Source of the DNA: Micromonospora zingiberis
Lineage (GTDB): Bacteria > Actinomycetota > Actinomycetes > Mycobacteriales > Micromonosporaceae
Assembly: GCF_004331455.1 (NCBI RefSeq)
Contig: NZ_SJJR01000011.1
Coordinates: 1 to 64,000, forward strand
Length of the DNA: 64,000 nucleotides
Reading direction: 5' to 3'
The notes under the pieces are model-generated. The model worked only from the letters and a program-made list of their open reading frames with translations, had not been told where the DNA came from and did no database searches. Position numbers and translations under genes: made by a program. Below, piece by piece: positions 45,668 to 57,642 of this stretch (position 1 is the stretch's first letter; the number at the start of each line of letters is the position of its first letter).

Positions 45668-47074
45668 GTGAGCGTACCCACGACGGTGCGGGCGGGCGCC
45701 GGTATCCGTCGCAAGCTGGCCGGGCGGTTCGGTGCCGGGCAGCGGTTCGGCCGACGTGCCGTCGCCGCGTTCTGCACCAACGGACTGTCCAGCGTGGGCA
45801 ACCTCGTGGTCTCCGTTGCGGTCGCGCGTGGTGAGACGCTGGACCGGCTGGGCCAGTTCGCCCTGGCCTTCTCGATTTACGTCCTGGTCACCGGGCTGGT
45901 GCGGACCACGGTCACCGAGGCGGTCCTGGCCGAACGGCCGGAGCGGATGTCGGCGGCGACCCGGGCGGGCGCCCGCCGGGCGATCCTGCTCGCGACGGTG
46001 GCCGCGGTCCTGGTGTCGGTGTCCGCGGCGATCAGTGGCTCGCCGTACCTGCTGACCGCCGGGCTGGCAATGCCCGGCCTGGTGCTCTACGACTACATCA
46101 AGGCGACCAGCCTGGGCGTCGGAGTGGCCCGGATCGCCCTGACCCAGGAGGGTGTCTGGACCGGGTGCATCGTGGCCGCCGTCCTCGTCGGCCTCGTGGT
46201 GCCGGTCGCGCCGCTCGTGCTTTTCGGAATCTGGGCGGCTGCCGGAGCGGTGGTCGGAATCGTGGTGGCACTGCGCCTGAGGTATCTCCTGCTGCCGGCG
46301 TGGGGGCTCGACGGTCGGCGTACCCGGGTGGCCGCCGCCTTCGCGGCCCAGTTCATGGTGACCACCGGATCCGCGCAACTGGCCCTGACCGGCCTGGCCG
46401 TGGCCGGCGGTGCCGCCGGCGTCGCGGTCGTCGGCGCCCTGGGCGCCACCCGAACCCTGTTCGGGCCGGTGACACTGCTGATGGCCACGCTCTCGTCGTT
46501 GATCATTCCGTATCTGGGCCGGATTCGTCCGGTCACGGTTCGCGAACGGCTGCGCACCACCGGGCCGGTCATCGCCTTGGCGGTCGGCCTCATCGCCCCG
46601 GTGGCGTTGGCCATCTGCCTGCTCCCCGAGTGGGCTGGTGAGCTGGTGCTCGCGGACAACTGGAGCGTGGCCCAGCCGCTGTTGCCGCTGATCGCCGTCG
46701 AGACCGTGCTGGCGCCGATCGCCGTGGTGGGGTTCGCCGGCCATCGGGTACAGGGCGCCAGTCTCCGGGCGCTGTCGATCGGTGGACTGCTGGGTCCGGT
46801 CCGCATCGTCGTGATCGTCGCCGGCGGTGTCCTGCTCGGGGCGCCGGGCGCGGCGGGTGCGCTCGCCCTGATCGCGGTGGTGAGCGCCAGCTGCTGGTGG
46901 ATCAGCTATCTGTCACTGGGTGTGAAAGGTGAACATGGCCATGAGTCCCACGGTCGGATTGGTCTGCCTCGGGGAGGCGGGAAACTTCGGAGACGACCTG
47001 ATAATGGTCGCCGGGATGTCGACGATAGCGGCCACCCGGAGGGACGTCGGGGTTCGCTATCTGAGCTTCGGTAG
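45668..47074 (+). CDS. Wzx-like polysaccharide flippase (MOP superfamily)
   Basis: The 468-residue membrane protein has ~12 hydrophobic segments and the layout of an O-unit flippase that moves undecaprenyl-linked repeat units outward. The reading frame runs 140 nt into the next gene, giving an Arg/Gly-rich 45-residue tail after the last membrane segment (ISYLSLG). That tail is the out-of-frame image of the pyruvyl transferase N-terminus, so it is either a real overlap or the result of a lost stop. GTG 45668 is the best start available; its ribosome site is weak. Confidence 0.78.
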   Translation: MSVPTTVRAGAGIRRKLAGRFGAGQRFGRRAVAAFCTNGLSSVGNLVVSVAVARGETLDRLGQFALAFSIYVLVTGLVRTTVTEAVLAERPERMSAATRAGARRAILLATVAAVLVSVSAAISGSPYLLTAGLAMPGLVLYDYIKATSLGVGVARIALTQEGVWTGCIVAAVLVGLVVPVAPLVLFGIWAAAGAVVGIVVALRLRYLLLPAWGLDGRRTRVAAAFAAQFMVTTGSAQLALTGLAVAGGAAGVAVVGALGATRTLFGPVTLLMATLSSLIIPYLGRIRPVTVRERLRTTGPVIALAVGLIAPVALAICLLPEWAGELVLADNWSVAQPLLPLIAVETVLAPIAVVGFAGHRVQGASLRALSIGGLLGPVRIVVIVAGGVLLGAPGAAGALALIAVVSASCWWISYLSLGVKGEHGHESHGRIGLPRGGGKLRRRPDNGRRDVDDSGHPEGRRGSLSELR

Positions 47075-48116
47075 GCCGGTCGACTGGTCCGCCCTGTCCA
47101 CGCGGCTCGGGCTGCCGCTCGATCCCCAGCCCGTGCGCCCGGGCCGGGACCTGCCAGGCTCCTCCCGAAGCGAACGGAACTTCCAGAGCTGCGCGGCGGT
47201 GCTGTTCGGTGGCGGTGGCCTGCTCCAGACCAGTCACCACCCGTACACACCGTACGCGTGGTTGAGTCACCTGCCCCGTCAGCTGCCGGCGGTGCCGGTG
47301 CTCGCCGTGGGGCTCGGTCTCGGGCCGCTGAGCGCCGACTGGCTCAGCCGGCTGCGCGAACTCGGGTCCCCGTTCGACGAGTGCTATCTGCGTGACGTGG
47401 ACTCCGTGACGCTGGCCGAACAGCAACTGGGGTGGCGGGCCAAGCGGTGTCGAGACTTCGTCGATCCCACCTTCGTCGCCCAACTGGGCATCCGTCCGGG
47501 GCGTACCACCGCGTCGGTGCTCGGCGTGGCGCTGCGCCGGTGGCCGGGGCTCGACGCCGTCGACACGGCCCGCCACATCGGCCGGGTCGCCGACGCGCAC
47601 GGCGTGACGGCGGTCCGCCTGTTCGTGCTGGAGGCCAGCCCGGGCGGCACCGACGTCTCCTTCACCGAGCAGGTGTGTCGGCAACTCGGGGCCCGCAGCG
47701 CGGAGGTCGTCGCCTACCAGGGCGTGGAGCTGCTGGACTTCGCCGCCGCCATGGCCGAATGCTCACTCGCCATCTCGATGAAGCTGCACTCCAGCGCGCT
47801 CTGGGCGGCTCTCGACGTACCGATGTACCCGATCTCCTACGCCCCGAAGACCGCGGCGTTCTTCGGCCAGCCCTTCAACGGTCTGGAGGTCTTCGAGCGG
47901 ATCGTCGCGCCGGTGGTGGAGGACGACTCGGTTCCGCGCGCGGTCGACGTGGTGCAGCCCTGGCTGCACCGGGCGTTGGCCGGCCAGGTGCCGGTGACCC
48001 GCGCGGTCCTGACGAACCGCGACAAGCTGTGGCTCCAGACCTCCCGCGCCGCCGTGAACACCTACCGGCGCCTCGGCCGGTCGGTCCGCGGTGCGGTCAG
48101 TGGAGGAGCACGATGA
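46935..48116 (+). CDS. Polysaccharide pyruvyl transferase family protein
   Basis: The 393-residue protein starts with VGLVCLGEAGNFGDDLIMVAGM, the GNxGD motif of pyruvyl transferases (CsaB/EpsI/WcaK-like). AVLFGGGGLLQTS and, near the end, ISMKLHSSALWAALDVP, containing the conserved His, follow. It would add a pyruvate ketal from PEP to a sugar in the polymer, adding negative charge and in Gram-positives sometimes an S-layer anchor. ATG 46935 has GAAAGG upstream. It overlaps the flippase by 140 nt and the next GT by 4 bp. Confidence 0.87.
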   Translation: MAMSPTVGLVCLGEAGNFGDDLIMVAGMSTIAATRRDVGVRYLSFGRPVDWSALSTRLGLPLDPQPVRPGRDLPGSSRSERNFQSCAAVLFGGGGLLQTSHHPYTPYAWLSHLPRQLPAVPVLAVGLGLGPLSADWLSRLRELGSPFDECYLRDVDSVTLAEQQLGWRAKRCRDFVDPTFVAQLGIRPGRTTASVLGVALRRWPGLDAVDTARHIGRVADAHGVTAVRLFVLEASPGGTDVSFTEQVCRQLGARSAEVVAYQGVELLDFAAAMAECSLAISMKLHSSALWAALDVPMYPISYAPKTAAFFGQPFNGLEVFERIVAPVVEDDSVPRAVDVVQPWLHRALAGQVPVTRAVLTNRDKLWLQTSRAAVNTYRRLGRSVRGAVSGGAR

Positions 48117-49327
48117 CTGCCCCCGGCGGCACCAGGACACCCGAGCCGACGGCTGCCGGGGACTCGGCGGCGGCGGAGTTCCGCGTGCTGATCACGGTCG
48201 GTTGCTTCGAGCCCGGTGTCCGGGGCGGGGGGCCGGTCCGCTCCGTGGCAAACATTATCGACACGGCCCCGCACCATGTGGTGCCGACCCTGGTCACCCG
48301 GGACCGGGACCTCGGCACCACCGAGCCCTACCCGGAGTTGTCGGGGCGCTGGTGCCGGCGCGGCCGATCCGCGATCTTCTACCTCAACCTGCGTCGGCCG
48401 GCACATTACCGGCTGCTGTGGCAACGACTGCGCCGCGTCCACTTCGACCTGCTGTACGTCAACGGAATCTGGTCGGTGTTCTCGCTGCTGTCCATCCTGG
48501 CGCTGCGGCTGCGACTCATCCGGGCAACTGCGGTGCTCCTCGCACCCCGGGGGGAGTGCTCGGTGGCCGCGCTGGCGCTCAACGGCGCGAAGAAGCGGGC
48601 CTTCCTGAGACTGTGGCGCCCGATGTTGCGGCGGTTGCCCCTCACCTGGCATGCGTCCACTCAGGCCGAGGGCGACGACATCCGGGCGGTGTTCCCGTGG
48701 GCGCGGGTCATCGTCCAGCAGAACCAGACCGCCGCGCCCGGCGTCGTGGCGCAGCCGGACCCGGGCCGACCCGGCGCCCCGGCCCGGCTCGTCTTCATCG
48801 GGCGGATCAGCCCGATGAAGAACCTCGACCTGGCCATCGCCGCGCTGGCCGAGGCGAGCCGTCCGGTCACCTTCGACATCTACGGGCCGATGGAGGACGC
48901 CGCCTACTGGGCGCGGTGCGAGGCGCTGCGTGCGCGACTACCGGCCCATGTGACCGTCAACTACCGGGGCCTGCTGCCACACGACGACGTGGCACCGACC
49001 TTCGCGCGGTACGACGCCTTCCTGTTCCCGACCCGAGGCGAGAACTTCGGTCATGTGATCGCGGAGAGCCTCAGTGCCTGCTGCCCGGTCATCTGCTCCG
49101 ACCGTACGCCGTGGTCGGCGGTGTTCGAGGCCGGCGGCGGGCGGGTGGTACGGCCCCTGACGGTGGCCGGGTTGGCTCAGGAGATCGAGCGGGTGGCCGG
49201 CATGTCGGCGCAGGAGCGCCACCGGGCGCGGCTGGCCGCCGGGGCGGCCTACCGTCAGTGGTGCCAGGAGAACCGGGACGGCAACGTGCTCAGCGTGTTC
49301 GCCGCACCCGATTCGCTGCCGTCGTGA
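48113..49327 (+). CDS. Family 4 glycosyltransferase
   Basis: The 404-residue GT-B protein has VLITVGCFEPGVRGGGPVRSV at the acceptor-side glycine loop. RLVFIGRISPMKNLDLAI, FDIYGPMED and FLFPTRGENFGHVIAESLSACCPVI form the donor side. ATG 48113 follows GGAGGAG and overlaps the preceding stop (ATGA). Its 3' end overlaps the convergent GT gene by 38 bp. Confidence 0.88.
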   Translation: MTAPGGTRTPEPTAAGDSAAAEFRVLITVGCFEPGVRGGGPVRSVANIIDTAPHHVVPTLVTRDRDLGTTEPYPELSGRWCRRGRSAIFYLNLRRPAHYRLLWQRLRRVHFDLLYVNGIWSVFSLLSILALRLRLIRATAVLLAPRGECSVAALALNGAKKRAFLRLWRPMLRRLPLTWHASTQAEGDDIRAVFPWARVIVQQNQTAAPGVVAQPDPGRPGAPARLVFIGRISPMKNLDLAIAALAEASRPVTFDIYGPMEDAAYWARCEALRARLPAHVTVNYRGLLPHDDVAPTFARYDAFLFPTRGENFGHVIAESLSACCPVICSDRTPWSAVFEAGGGRVVRPLTVAGLAQEIERVAGMSAQERHRARLAAGAAYRQWCQENRDGNVLSVFAAPDSLPS

Positions 49328-50648
49328 TGACGTCGGCCAGGAGCCGGGTGTTCGCCGCTTCGCTCATGTGCAGGTGGTAGTAGTCGTGGCCGGCCCGCCC
49401 CATCGCCCGCAGCTGCGGCCGGGGCGTCTGTAGGCCCTGACGGAGGACCTCCGCCAGCCGTACCGGGTCCTCGGGCGGGGCGGTGAACCCGGCCCCGGCC
49501 TCGGTCACGATCCGCGCCGCGTCGCCGGGCGCGCAGACCAGGATCGGTTGGCCGCAGGCCAGCAGGGCCTGGAGCTTGCTGGGCAGGGTGATGCGGAACA
49601 GCGGATCATCGGCGAGCGAGACCAGGTGCAGGTCTGCTGCGGCCAGGATCGCCGGCAGTACCTGCGGCACCACCGGATCCACCAGGTGGACCCGTGCCAG
49701 TCCCAGGCGTTCCGCCTGGTCGCGGAGATTCTGCCGCTCGACGCCGTCTCCGATCAGCACCAGGTGGACGTGCGGCACGTCGGACAGCCGCGCCATCGCC
49801 TCCACCACCACGTCGAGGCGCTGTGCGCTGCCCAGGTTGCCGGCGTACATCAGCACGAAGTCGTCGGGTGCCAGTCCGAGGCGGGTACGGAACAGCGGAT
49901 CCGGTGCCGTCGGCTGCATCACCTTCTCGTCGGTCCAGTTGTAGACCACCGTGACCTTGTCCGGTCGGACTCCCCGGGCCACGATCGCGTCCCGGATGCC
50001 CGGCGCGGGCACGGTCACATGGTCGGCGAACCGGTAGGCCAGGTTGGTGAGCCGGGTCAGGGCGGACTCGGCGATCCGTCGTTTGACGCCTCCGGTGAGG
50101 AAACCGGTAGCGAACACGGAGTCCGGCCAGAGGTCCATGACCATCAGCACGTACGGCATCCTCCGCCGGAGCCGGGCGGCGATCGCCGACGTCGCGGCGG
50201 TGATCGGCGAGCCGTAGACGAGGGCTACGTCGGCGTGGCGGCGTACCGACCGGCCGAGGAACGTCGAACTGGCCGCCCAGCTGACGTAGTTGATGGCGCG
50301 GCCCGCCGCCGACCTGTCGTGGCTGGGATAGAGCGGTGTCCGCAGGACGTGCAGGTCGTCGTGGCGTTCACTGGTGCGTCGCCAGGCCGAGTACCCCTGC
50401 CGTATTTTTCCGGTCGGGTAGTTGGGGATGCCGGTCAGCACCTGCACCCGCATGCCGTGCGCCCGCAGCGATCGGGTGATGCCGAGCGGAATGGCGGCTG
50501 GCTCGGGGTGGAAGCACTGGGTGAGGAAGGCCACCCGCGTGCCGACCGGGTCGTCCCGACGATGTCCGAGATCGCCGGGGTCGACGACGTCGTCGTGCCG
50601 TAGCGCCACGCCGCGCCACGCCGGACGACTCTGCGGATGATCGGACAT
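49290..50648 (-). CDS. WbuB-like family 4 glycosyltransferase
   Basis: The 452-residue protein is of the GT4 WbuB type: FLTQCFHPEPAAIPLGITRSL, VLTGIPNYPTGKI, YVLMVMDLWPDSVFATGFL, FVLMYAGNLGSAQRLDVVVEA, and LPSKLQALLACGQPILV. WbuB homologues transfer L-FucNAc, so this is a good candidate acceptor of the CapE/CapG product. The N-terminal ~35 residues are non-conserved, so a later start is possible. It is on the opposite strand to the main GT run, convergent with it, and 106 bp downstream of the aminotransferase. Confidence 0.87.
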   Translation of the reverse strand: MSDHPQSRPAWRGVALRHDDVVDPGDLGHRRDDPVGTRVAFLTQCFHPEPAAIPLGITRSLRAHGMRVQVLTGIPNYPTGKIRQGYSAWRRTSERHDDLHVLRTPLYPSHDRSAAGRAINYVSWAASSTFLGRSVRRHADVALVYGSPITAATSAIAARLRRRMPYVLMVMDLWPDSVFATGFLTGGVKRRIAESALTRLTNLAYRFADHVTVPAPGIRDAIVARGVRPDKVTVVYNWTDEKVMQPTAPDPLFRTRLGLAPDDFVLMYAGNLGSAQRLDVVVEAMARLSDVPHVHLVLIGDGVERQNLRDQAERLGLARVHLVDPVVPQVLPAILAAADLHLVSLADDPLFRITLPSKLQALLACGQPILVCAPGDAARIVTEAGAGFTAPPEDPVRLAEVLRQGLQTPRPQLRAMGRAGHDYYHLHMSEAANTRLLADVITTAANRVRRTR

Positions 50649-50754
50649 GGAGGTGCTCCACTTCTGTGCGGGTGGTCGCCACGAGGCGGTGTCCCTGCGA
50701 CCGAGAAGGGCCCCCCGCCGGCGGGGGATGTGTCACTGCGGCGACGAGCGTCGG

Positions 50755-51936
<1,182 letters not shown>

Positions 51937-52216
51937 CGGACCTCCCCGCGATTGACGGCAGCTGCGTACGGTCCTTCTTAACACCATAAGTGCGCAGAAA
52001 TCGTCGAATGTCGAAAATGTGTTTTCTGGGCGGAGTCCATGGGTGACGGTCGGCGACCATGAGCGCGGCACTCGGGGCCGCGACGGGTTGTCGCAAACTC
52101 CCTGACAACAACCACTCGACGCCGGTCGAGGTCACGGGCTACGACGAAGGAATACGCACCTGGGGTCCCATGTCGCCGGAGCCGTCACGACCCACGGGCC
52201 CGCCTCGACCCACGCG

Positions 52217-52636
52217 CTAGGTCGACAGGCGCCGGGCGAGCAGGGTTCGCAACGGCATCGACTCGCCGTCGCGTCCGCCGGCACCGAGCACCAACGGCGC
52301 CGGCGACGGCTCGGGGTCCACACCGAACAGCCGGGCCCGCAGCCCGCCCGGCACGGTCAACAGGTGAAATCGCCCGTCGACGTCGACCGCGCGGCTGCGT
52401 GCCTGGTCCACGTACCAACCGAGCAGCCGGGTGCGATAGCGGCCCCGGCCGTCGTACGACCGCGCGGTGAGCCGCTCCGGCGGCAGCCCGCGGCGCCGTG
52501 CCTCGGCGACGAACCAGGCCACCAGTTCCGCCGCCTCGGCCTGCTCGGCGACGCGCTGCTGCTGCGCGGCAGCGGCATGTGCCTGCACCGCCCGCTGCCG
52601 GGCCGTCCGCCACTCCGGGCCGTCGTTGCCCACCAT
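52217..52636 (-). CDS. Hypothetical protein with N-terminal helix
   Basis: A 139-residue soluble protein: a Gln/Ala-rich, probably coiled helix (residues 10-45) leads to a compact region RGRYRTRLLGWYVDQARSRAVDVDGRFHLLTVPGG. No known family recognised. It lies between the aminotransferase and tex, and interrupts the polysaccharide locus together with tex and dgt. Confidence 0.65.
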   Translation of the reverse strand: MVGNDGPEWRTARQRAVQAHAAAAQQQRVAEQAEAAELVAWFVAEARRRGLPPERLTARSYDGRGRYRTRLLGWYVDQARSRAVDVDGRFHLLTVPGGLRARLFGVDPEPSPAPLVLGAGGRDGESMPLRTLLARRLST

Positions 52637-52743
52637 GGCCGCGACGGTACGCCATCAGCCGCCCGGCGGAGGCCGACCCCCGAGGGGTGGTACCTCCGCC
52701 GAGCGGCCCGACCTCGCGGCGGACTACCGACCGGTCGGCTGGC

Positions 52744-55098
<2,355 letters not shown>

Positions 55099-55147
55099 GA
55101 TGTCGCTCCGCCTTCTGGTGTGGGTTCCGTCGTGCATTCTGCCGGGC

Positions 55148-55153
55148 TACCGT
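55148..55153 (+). promoter_or_regulatory. Putative -10 element for leaderless dgt
   Basis: TACCGT is followed by 7 nt and ATG 55161, with no ribosome site. The tex start lies 62 bp away on the other strand. Confidence 0.4.
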
Positions 55154-55160
55154 GGCGATC

Positions 55161-56672
55161 ATGGAAGCACCTGTGGAGCCTCGGGCGCGGCGGCTGTTCG
55201 GCGGCAGCGCGCGGGCCCTCGGCGACCTCGCGACCAGCCCGTTCCGGGCCGACCGGGACCGCATCGTCGGCTCGCCGTTCTTCGCCCGGCTGGGCGGAGT
55301 CACCCAGGTGGTGAGCCCGGGCGGCTCCGGGCTGCTGGTGCACAACCGGCTCACCCACAGCCTCAAGGTCGCCCAGGTGGCCCGGGCGATCGCCGAGCGG
55401 CTCGTCGCCGACGACTGGCAGCGCGACCTGGTGGAGAAGCTGGGTGGCTGCGACCCGGACGTGGTGGAGGCCGCCGCGCTCGCCCACGACCTCGGCCACC
55501 CGCCCTTCGGACACCTGGGGGAGCGGGTGCTGGACCGGCTGGCCCGGCACCGACTCGGCCTGGCCGACGGGTTCGAGGGCAACGCCCAGTCGTACCGGAT
55601 CGTCACCTCCACCGAGATCCGTGGCGCGGCGACGACCGGACTGGACCTGACCGCGGCGGTGCGCGCGGCGATGCTGAAGTATCCGTGGACCCGGCTGGAC
55701 CATCCCGACCCGCATCCGCGTCTGATGGATCCGCCGCCGCGCGGGGCGAGCCCGCCGCCGGACGACCCGGACAGCGGCTCGGCGAAGTTCGGGGCGTACC
55801 GCACCGAGCTGGACGACCTGCGGCAGGCCCGGGCGCCGTTCGCCGGGCGGATCGCCGACTGGCAGCAGACCGTCGAGGCGTCGGTGATGGACACCGCCGA
55901 CGACATCGCGTACGCCATCCACGACGTGGAGGACTTCTACCGGGTCGGGGTGCTCCAGCAGGGTGCGGTGGCCGCCGAGCTGATGGCCTGGCAGCGCGAG
56001 GGCGGCCACCTGCGGGCCATCACCGACGCGGCGTTGACCACCTCGGCCCGCCGGCCCGGCGCGGCGATCGAGCGGCTGCGCCGCCACCTGCACCGCAAGG
56101 ACGACTGGGTCGCCGACGACGACGCCTTCGCGGCGGCGGTCGAGCACGTCCGGGAGGAACTGGTCGACGGGCTGCTCGCCGTGCCGTTCGACGGCTCGAT
56201 CGAGGCCGAACAGTACGTGGCCCGCTTCTCCGCCCGCTGGACCACCCGATTCGTCGACGCGATCACCGTCGTCGAACAGCCGTCCCTGCGCTCGGGGCAC
56301 GTACTGCTCGCCCCGCCGCAGTGGCACGAGGTGCAGGTTCTCAAGTTCGTCCACCACCGGTTCGTGCTGGCCCGCCCCGACCTGGCGCTGCACCAGCGGG
56401 GCCAGGCCCGCCTGCTCGGCACCCTGGTCGAGGCGCTGCTGGAGTGGCTGCTCGACCCGGAGGAGGAGTCCCGCCTGCCCCGGCGCCTGCATGACCTGGT
56501 CGAGCTGGCCGAGGCGGAGTTGCACCCGCGTACCCCGGACCGGATCGGCAAGGCCCGGGGCCGCGCCATCGTGGATTTCGTGGCCCAACTGACCGACGGT
56601 CAGGCGGTGGCGATGCTGGACTCCCTCTCCGGGCGTTCCGGCGCGCTGTGGACCGACGCCTTCGTGCTCTGA
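55161..56672 (+). CDS. dgt: Deoxyguanosinetriphosphate triphosphohydrolase-like protein
   Basis: The 503-residue HD-domain enzyme hydrolyses dNTPs to deoxynucleoside and triphosphate. The metal site is H66 (NRLTHSLKVAQVA) and H109-D110 (ALAHDLGHPPFGHLGE), and the later Asp lies in MDTADDIAYAIHDVEDF. A family insertion (~175-210) is Pro-rich. The size fits the long actinobacterial Dgt group. An upstream GTG at 55152 would add three residues. Confidence 0.94.
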   Translation: MEAPVEPRARRLFGGSARALGDLATSPFRADRDRIVGSPFFARLGGVTQVVSPGGSGLLVHNRLTHSLKVAQVARAIAERLVADDWQRDLVEKLGGCDPDVVEAAALAHDLGHPPFGHLGERVLDRLARHRLGLADGFEGNAQSYRIVTSTEIRGAATTGLDLTAAVRAAMLKYPWTRLDHPDPHPRLMDPPPRGASPPPDDPDSGSAKFGAYRTELDDLRQARAPFAGRIADWQQTVEASVMDTADDIAYAIHDVEDFYRVGVLQQGAVAAELMAWQREGGHLRAITDAALTTSARRPGAAIERLRRHLHRKDDWVADDDAFAAAVEHVREELVDGLLAVPFDGSIEAEQYVARFSARWTTRFVDAITVVEQPSLRSGHVLLAPPQWHEVQVLKFVHHRFVLARPDLALHQRGQARLLGTLVEALLEWLLDPEEESRLPRRLHDLVELAEAELHPRTPDRIGKARGRAIVDFVAQLTDGQAVAMLDSLSGRSGALWTDAFVL

Positions 56673-56694
56673 GCGCAGGCTGCTCGGCGACGAC

Positions 56695-57642
56695 TCACTC
56701 GACCAGGTGGTTCATCAGTCCACCGGTGTGCCAGAAGACGACGGTGGCGTTCGGCCGGAGTGCGCCGGTGCGGGCCAGCTCGGTCAGGCCACGGAACGCC
56801 TTGCCGGTGTAGGTCGGGTCGAGCGGCAGCCCGAGCCGCCAGGCATGCCGCACCGTCTCCCGGGTGGCCTCGGAGGCATGGGCGTACCCGCCGTCGACAA
56901 AGTCGTCGAGGAACTCGATCGGGGTCTCGGCGTCGCCGTCGAGCCAGGACAGGGCCTCCTGGACGGCGGCACCGCCCCGCGCGGCGGTACGGGCCACGGA
57001 GATCCCGATCACCCGGCTGTGGCAGCCGGCGCGGGCCAATCCCGCGACCAGCCCGGCCTGGGTCGCACCGGTACCCGAGGCCAGCACCACCGCGTCCGGT
57101 GCCGTGCCGAGTTGGCCGAGCATCTCGGCCGCCGCGTCGGCGTACGCCTCGACCCCGGATTTCGTGTGGCAGCCACCTGGAATGACGTGCACCGTCTGAC
57201 CGGCGGCGGCCCGCACCGCTGTCAACTCGTCGATCCGCTGACCCACCTCCTCGGGTGCCACGAGGTGCACCTGGGCACCCGTGGCGCTCGCGAGTCGTAC
57301 CGACAGCTGTTCCTTCGCCACCGCGTTCGCGCGTGTGTGCAGGACGAGGTCCACGTCGAGGCTCAGCCGGGCACCCATGAGAGCGGCGGTACGGCAGTGA
57401 TTGGAATCGACCCCACCATTGGTGATCACGGCATCGCCGGGGCGTACCGCGCGAGCGGCCAACTCCCGGCCGAGCTTGCGGACCTTGTTGCCGGACAGCG
57501 GAAACGGCAACAGGTCGTCCCGCTTGACGAGCAGGCGCATGCCCAGCCGGCGGCCGATGAGGTCCCAGTGTTCCAACGGGCTCGGTGGTAGGTCGGCCGG
57601 CCTGGGCGCCTCGACCGGCGCCTTGATCAACAGTGCGGTCAT
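56695..57642 (-). CDS. D-cysteine desulfhydrase / ACC deaminase family PLP enzyme
   Basis: The 315-residue fold-type II PLP enzyme has LLVKRDDLLPFPLSGNKVRKLG, where the Lys of SGNKVRK binds PLP. ITNGGVDSNHCRTAALMGARL and VLASGTGATQAGLVAGL follow. Members cleave D-cysteine or aminocyclopropane carboxylate, or carry out beta-eliminations and replacements. Here it is the last gene of an overlapping operon (ATGA with the sugar transferase), which argues for making or racemising an amino acid used in glycan decoration. This role is inferred from context. Its 3' end lies 22 bp from the dgt stop. Confidence 0.85.
   Translation of the reverse strand: MTALLIKAPVEAPRPADLPPSPLEHWDLIGRRLGMRLLVKRDDLLPFPLSGNKVRKLGRELAARAVRPGDAVITNGGVDSNHCRTAALMGARLSLDVDLVLHTRANAVAKEQLSVRLASATGAQVHLVAPEEVGQRIDELTAVRAAAGQTVHVIPGGCHTKSGVEAYADAAAEMLGQLGTAPDAVVLASGTGATQAGLVAGLARAGCHSRVIGISVARTAARGGAAVQEALSWLDGDAETPIEFLDDFVDGGYAHASEATRETVRHAWRLGLPLDPTYTGKAFRGLTELARTGALRPNATVVFWHTGGLMNHLVE

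Noticed and set aside
51971..51983. A fourth, half-length copy of the 52-bp repeat
   Set aside because: Only about 10 bases (GTTAAGAAGG on the minus strand) match, without the second half or a nearby stop codon, so chance is likely.
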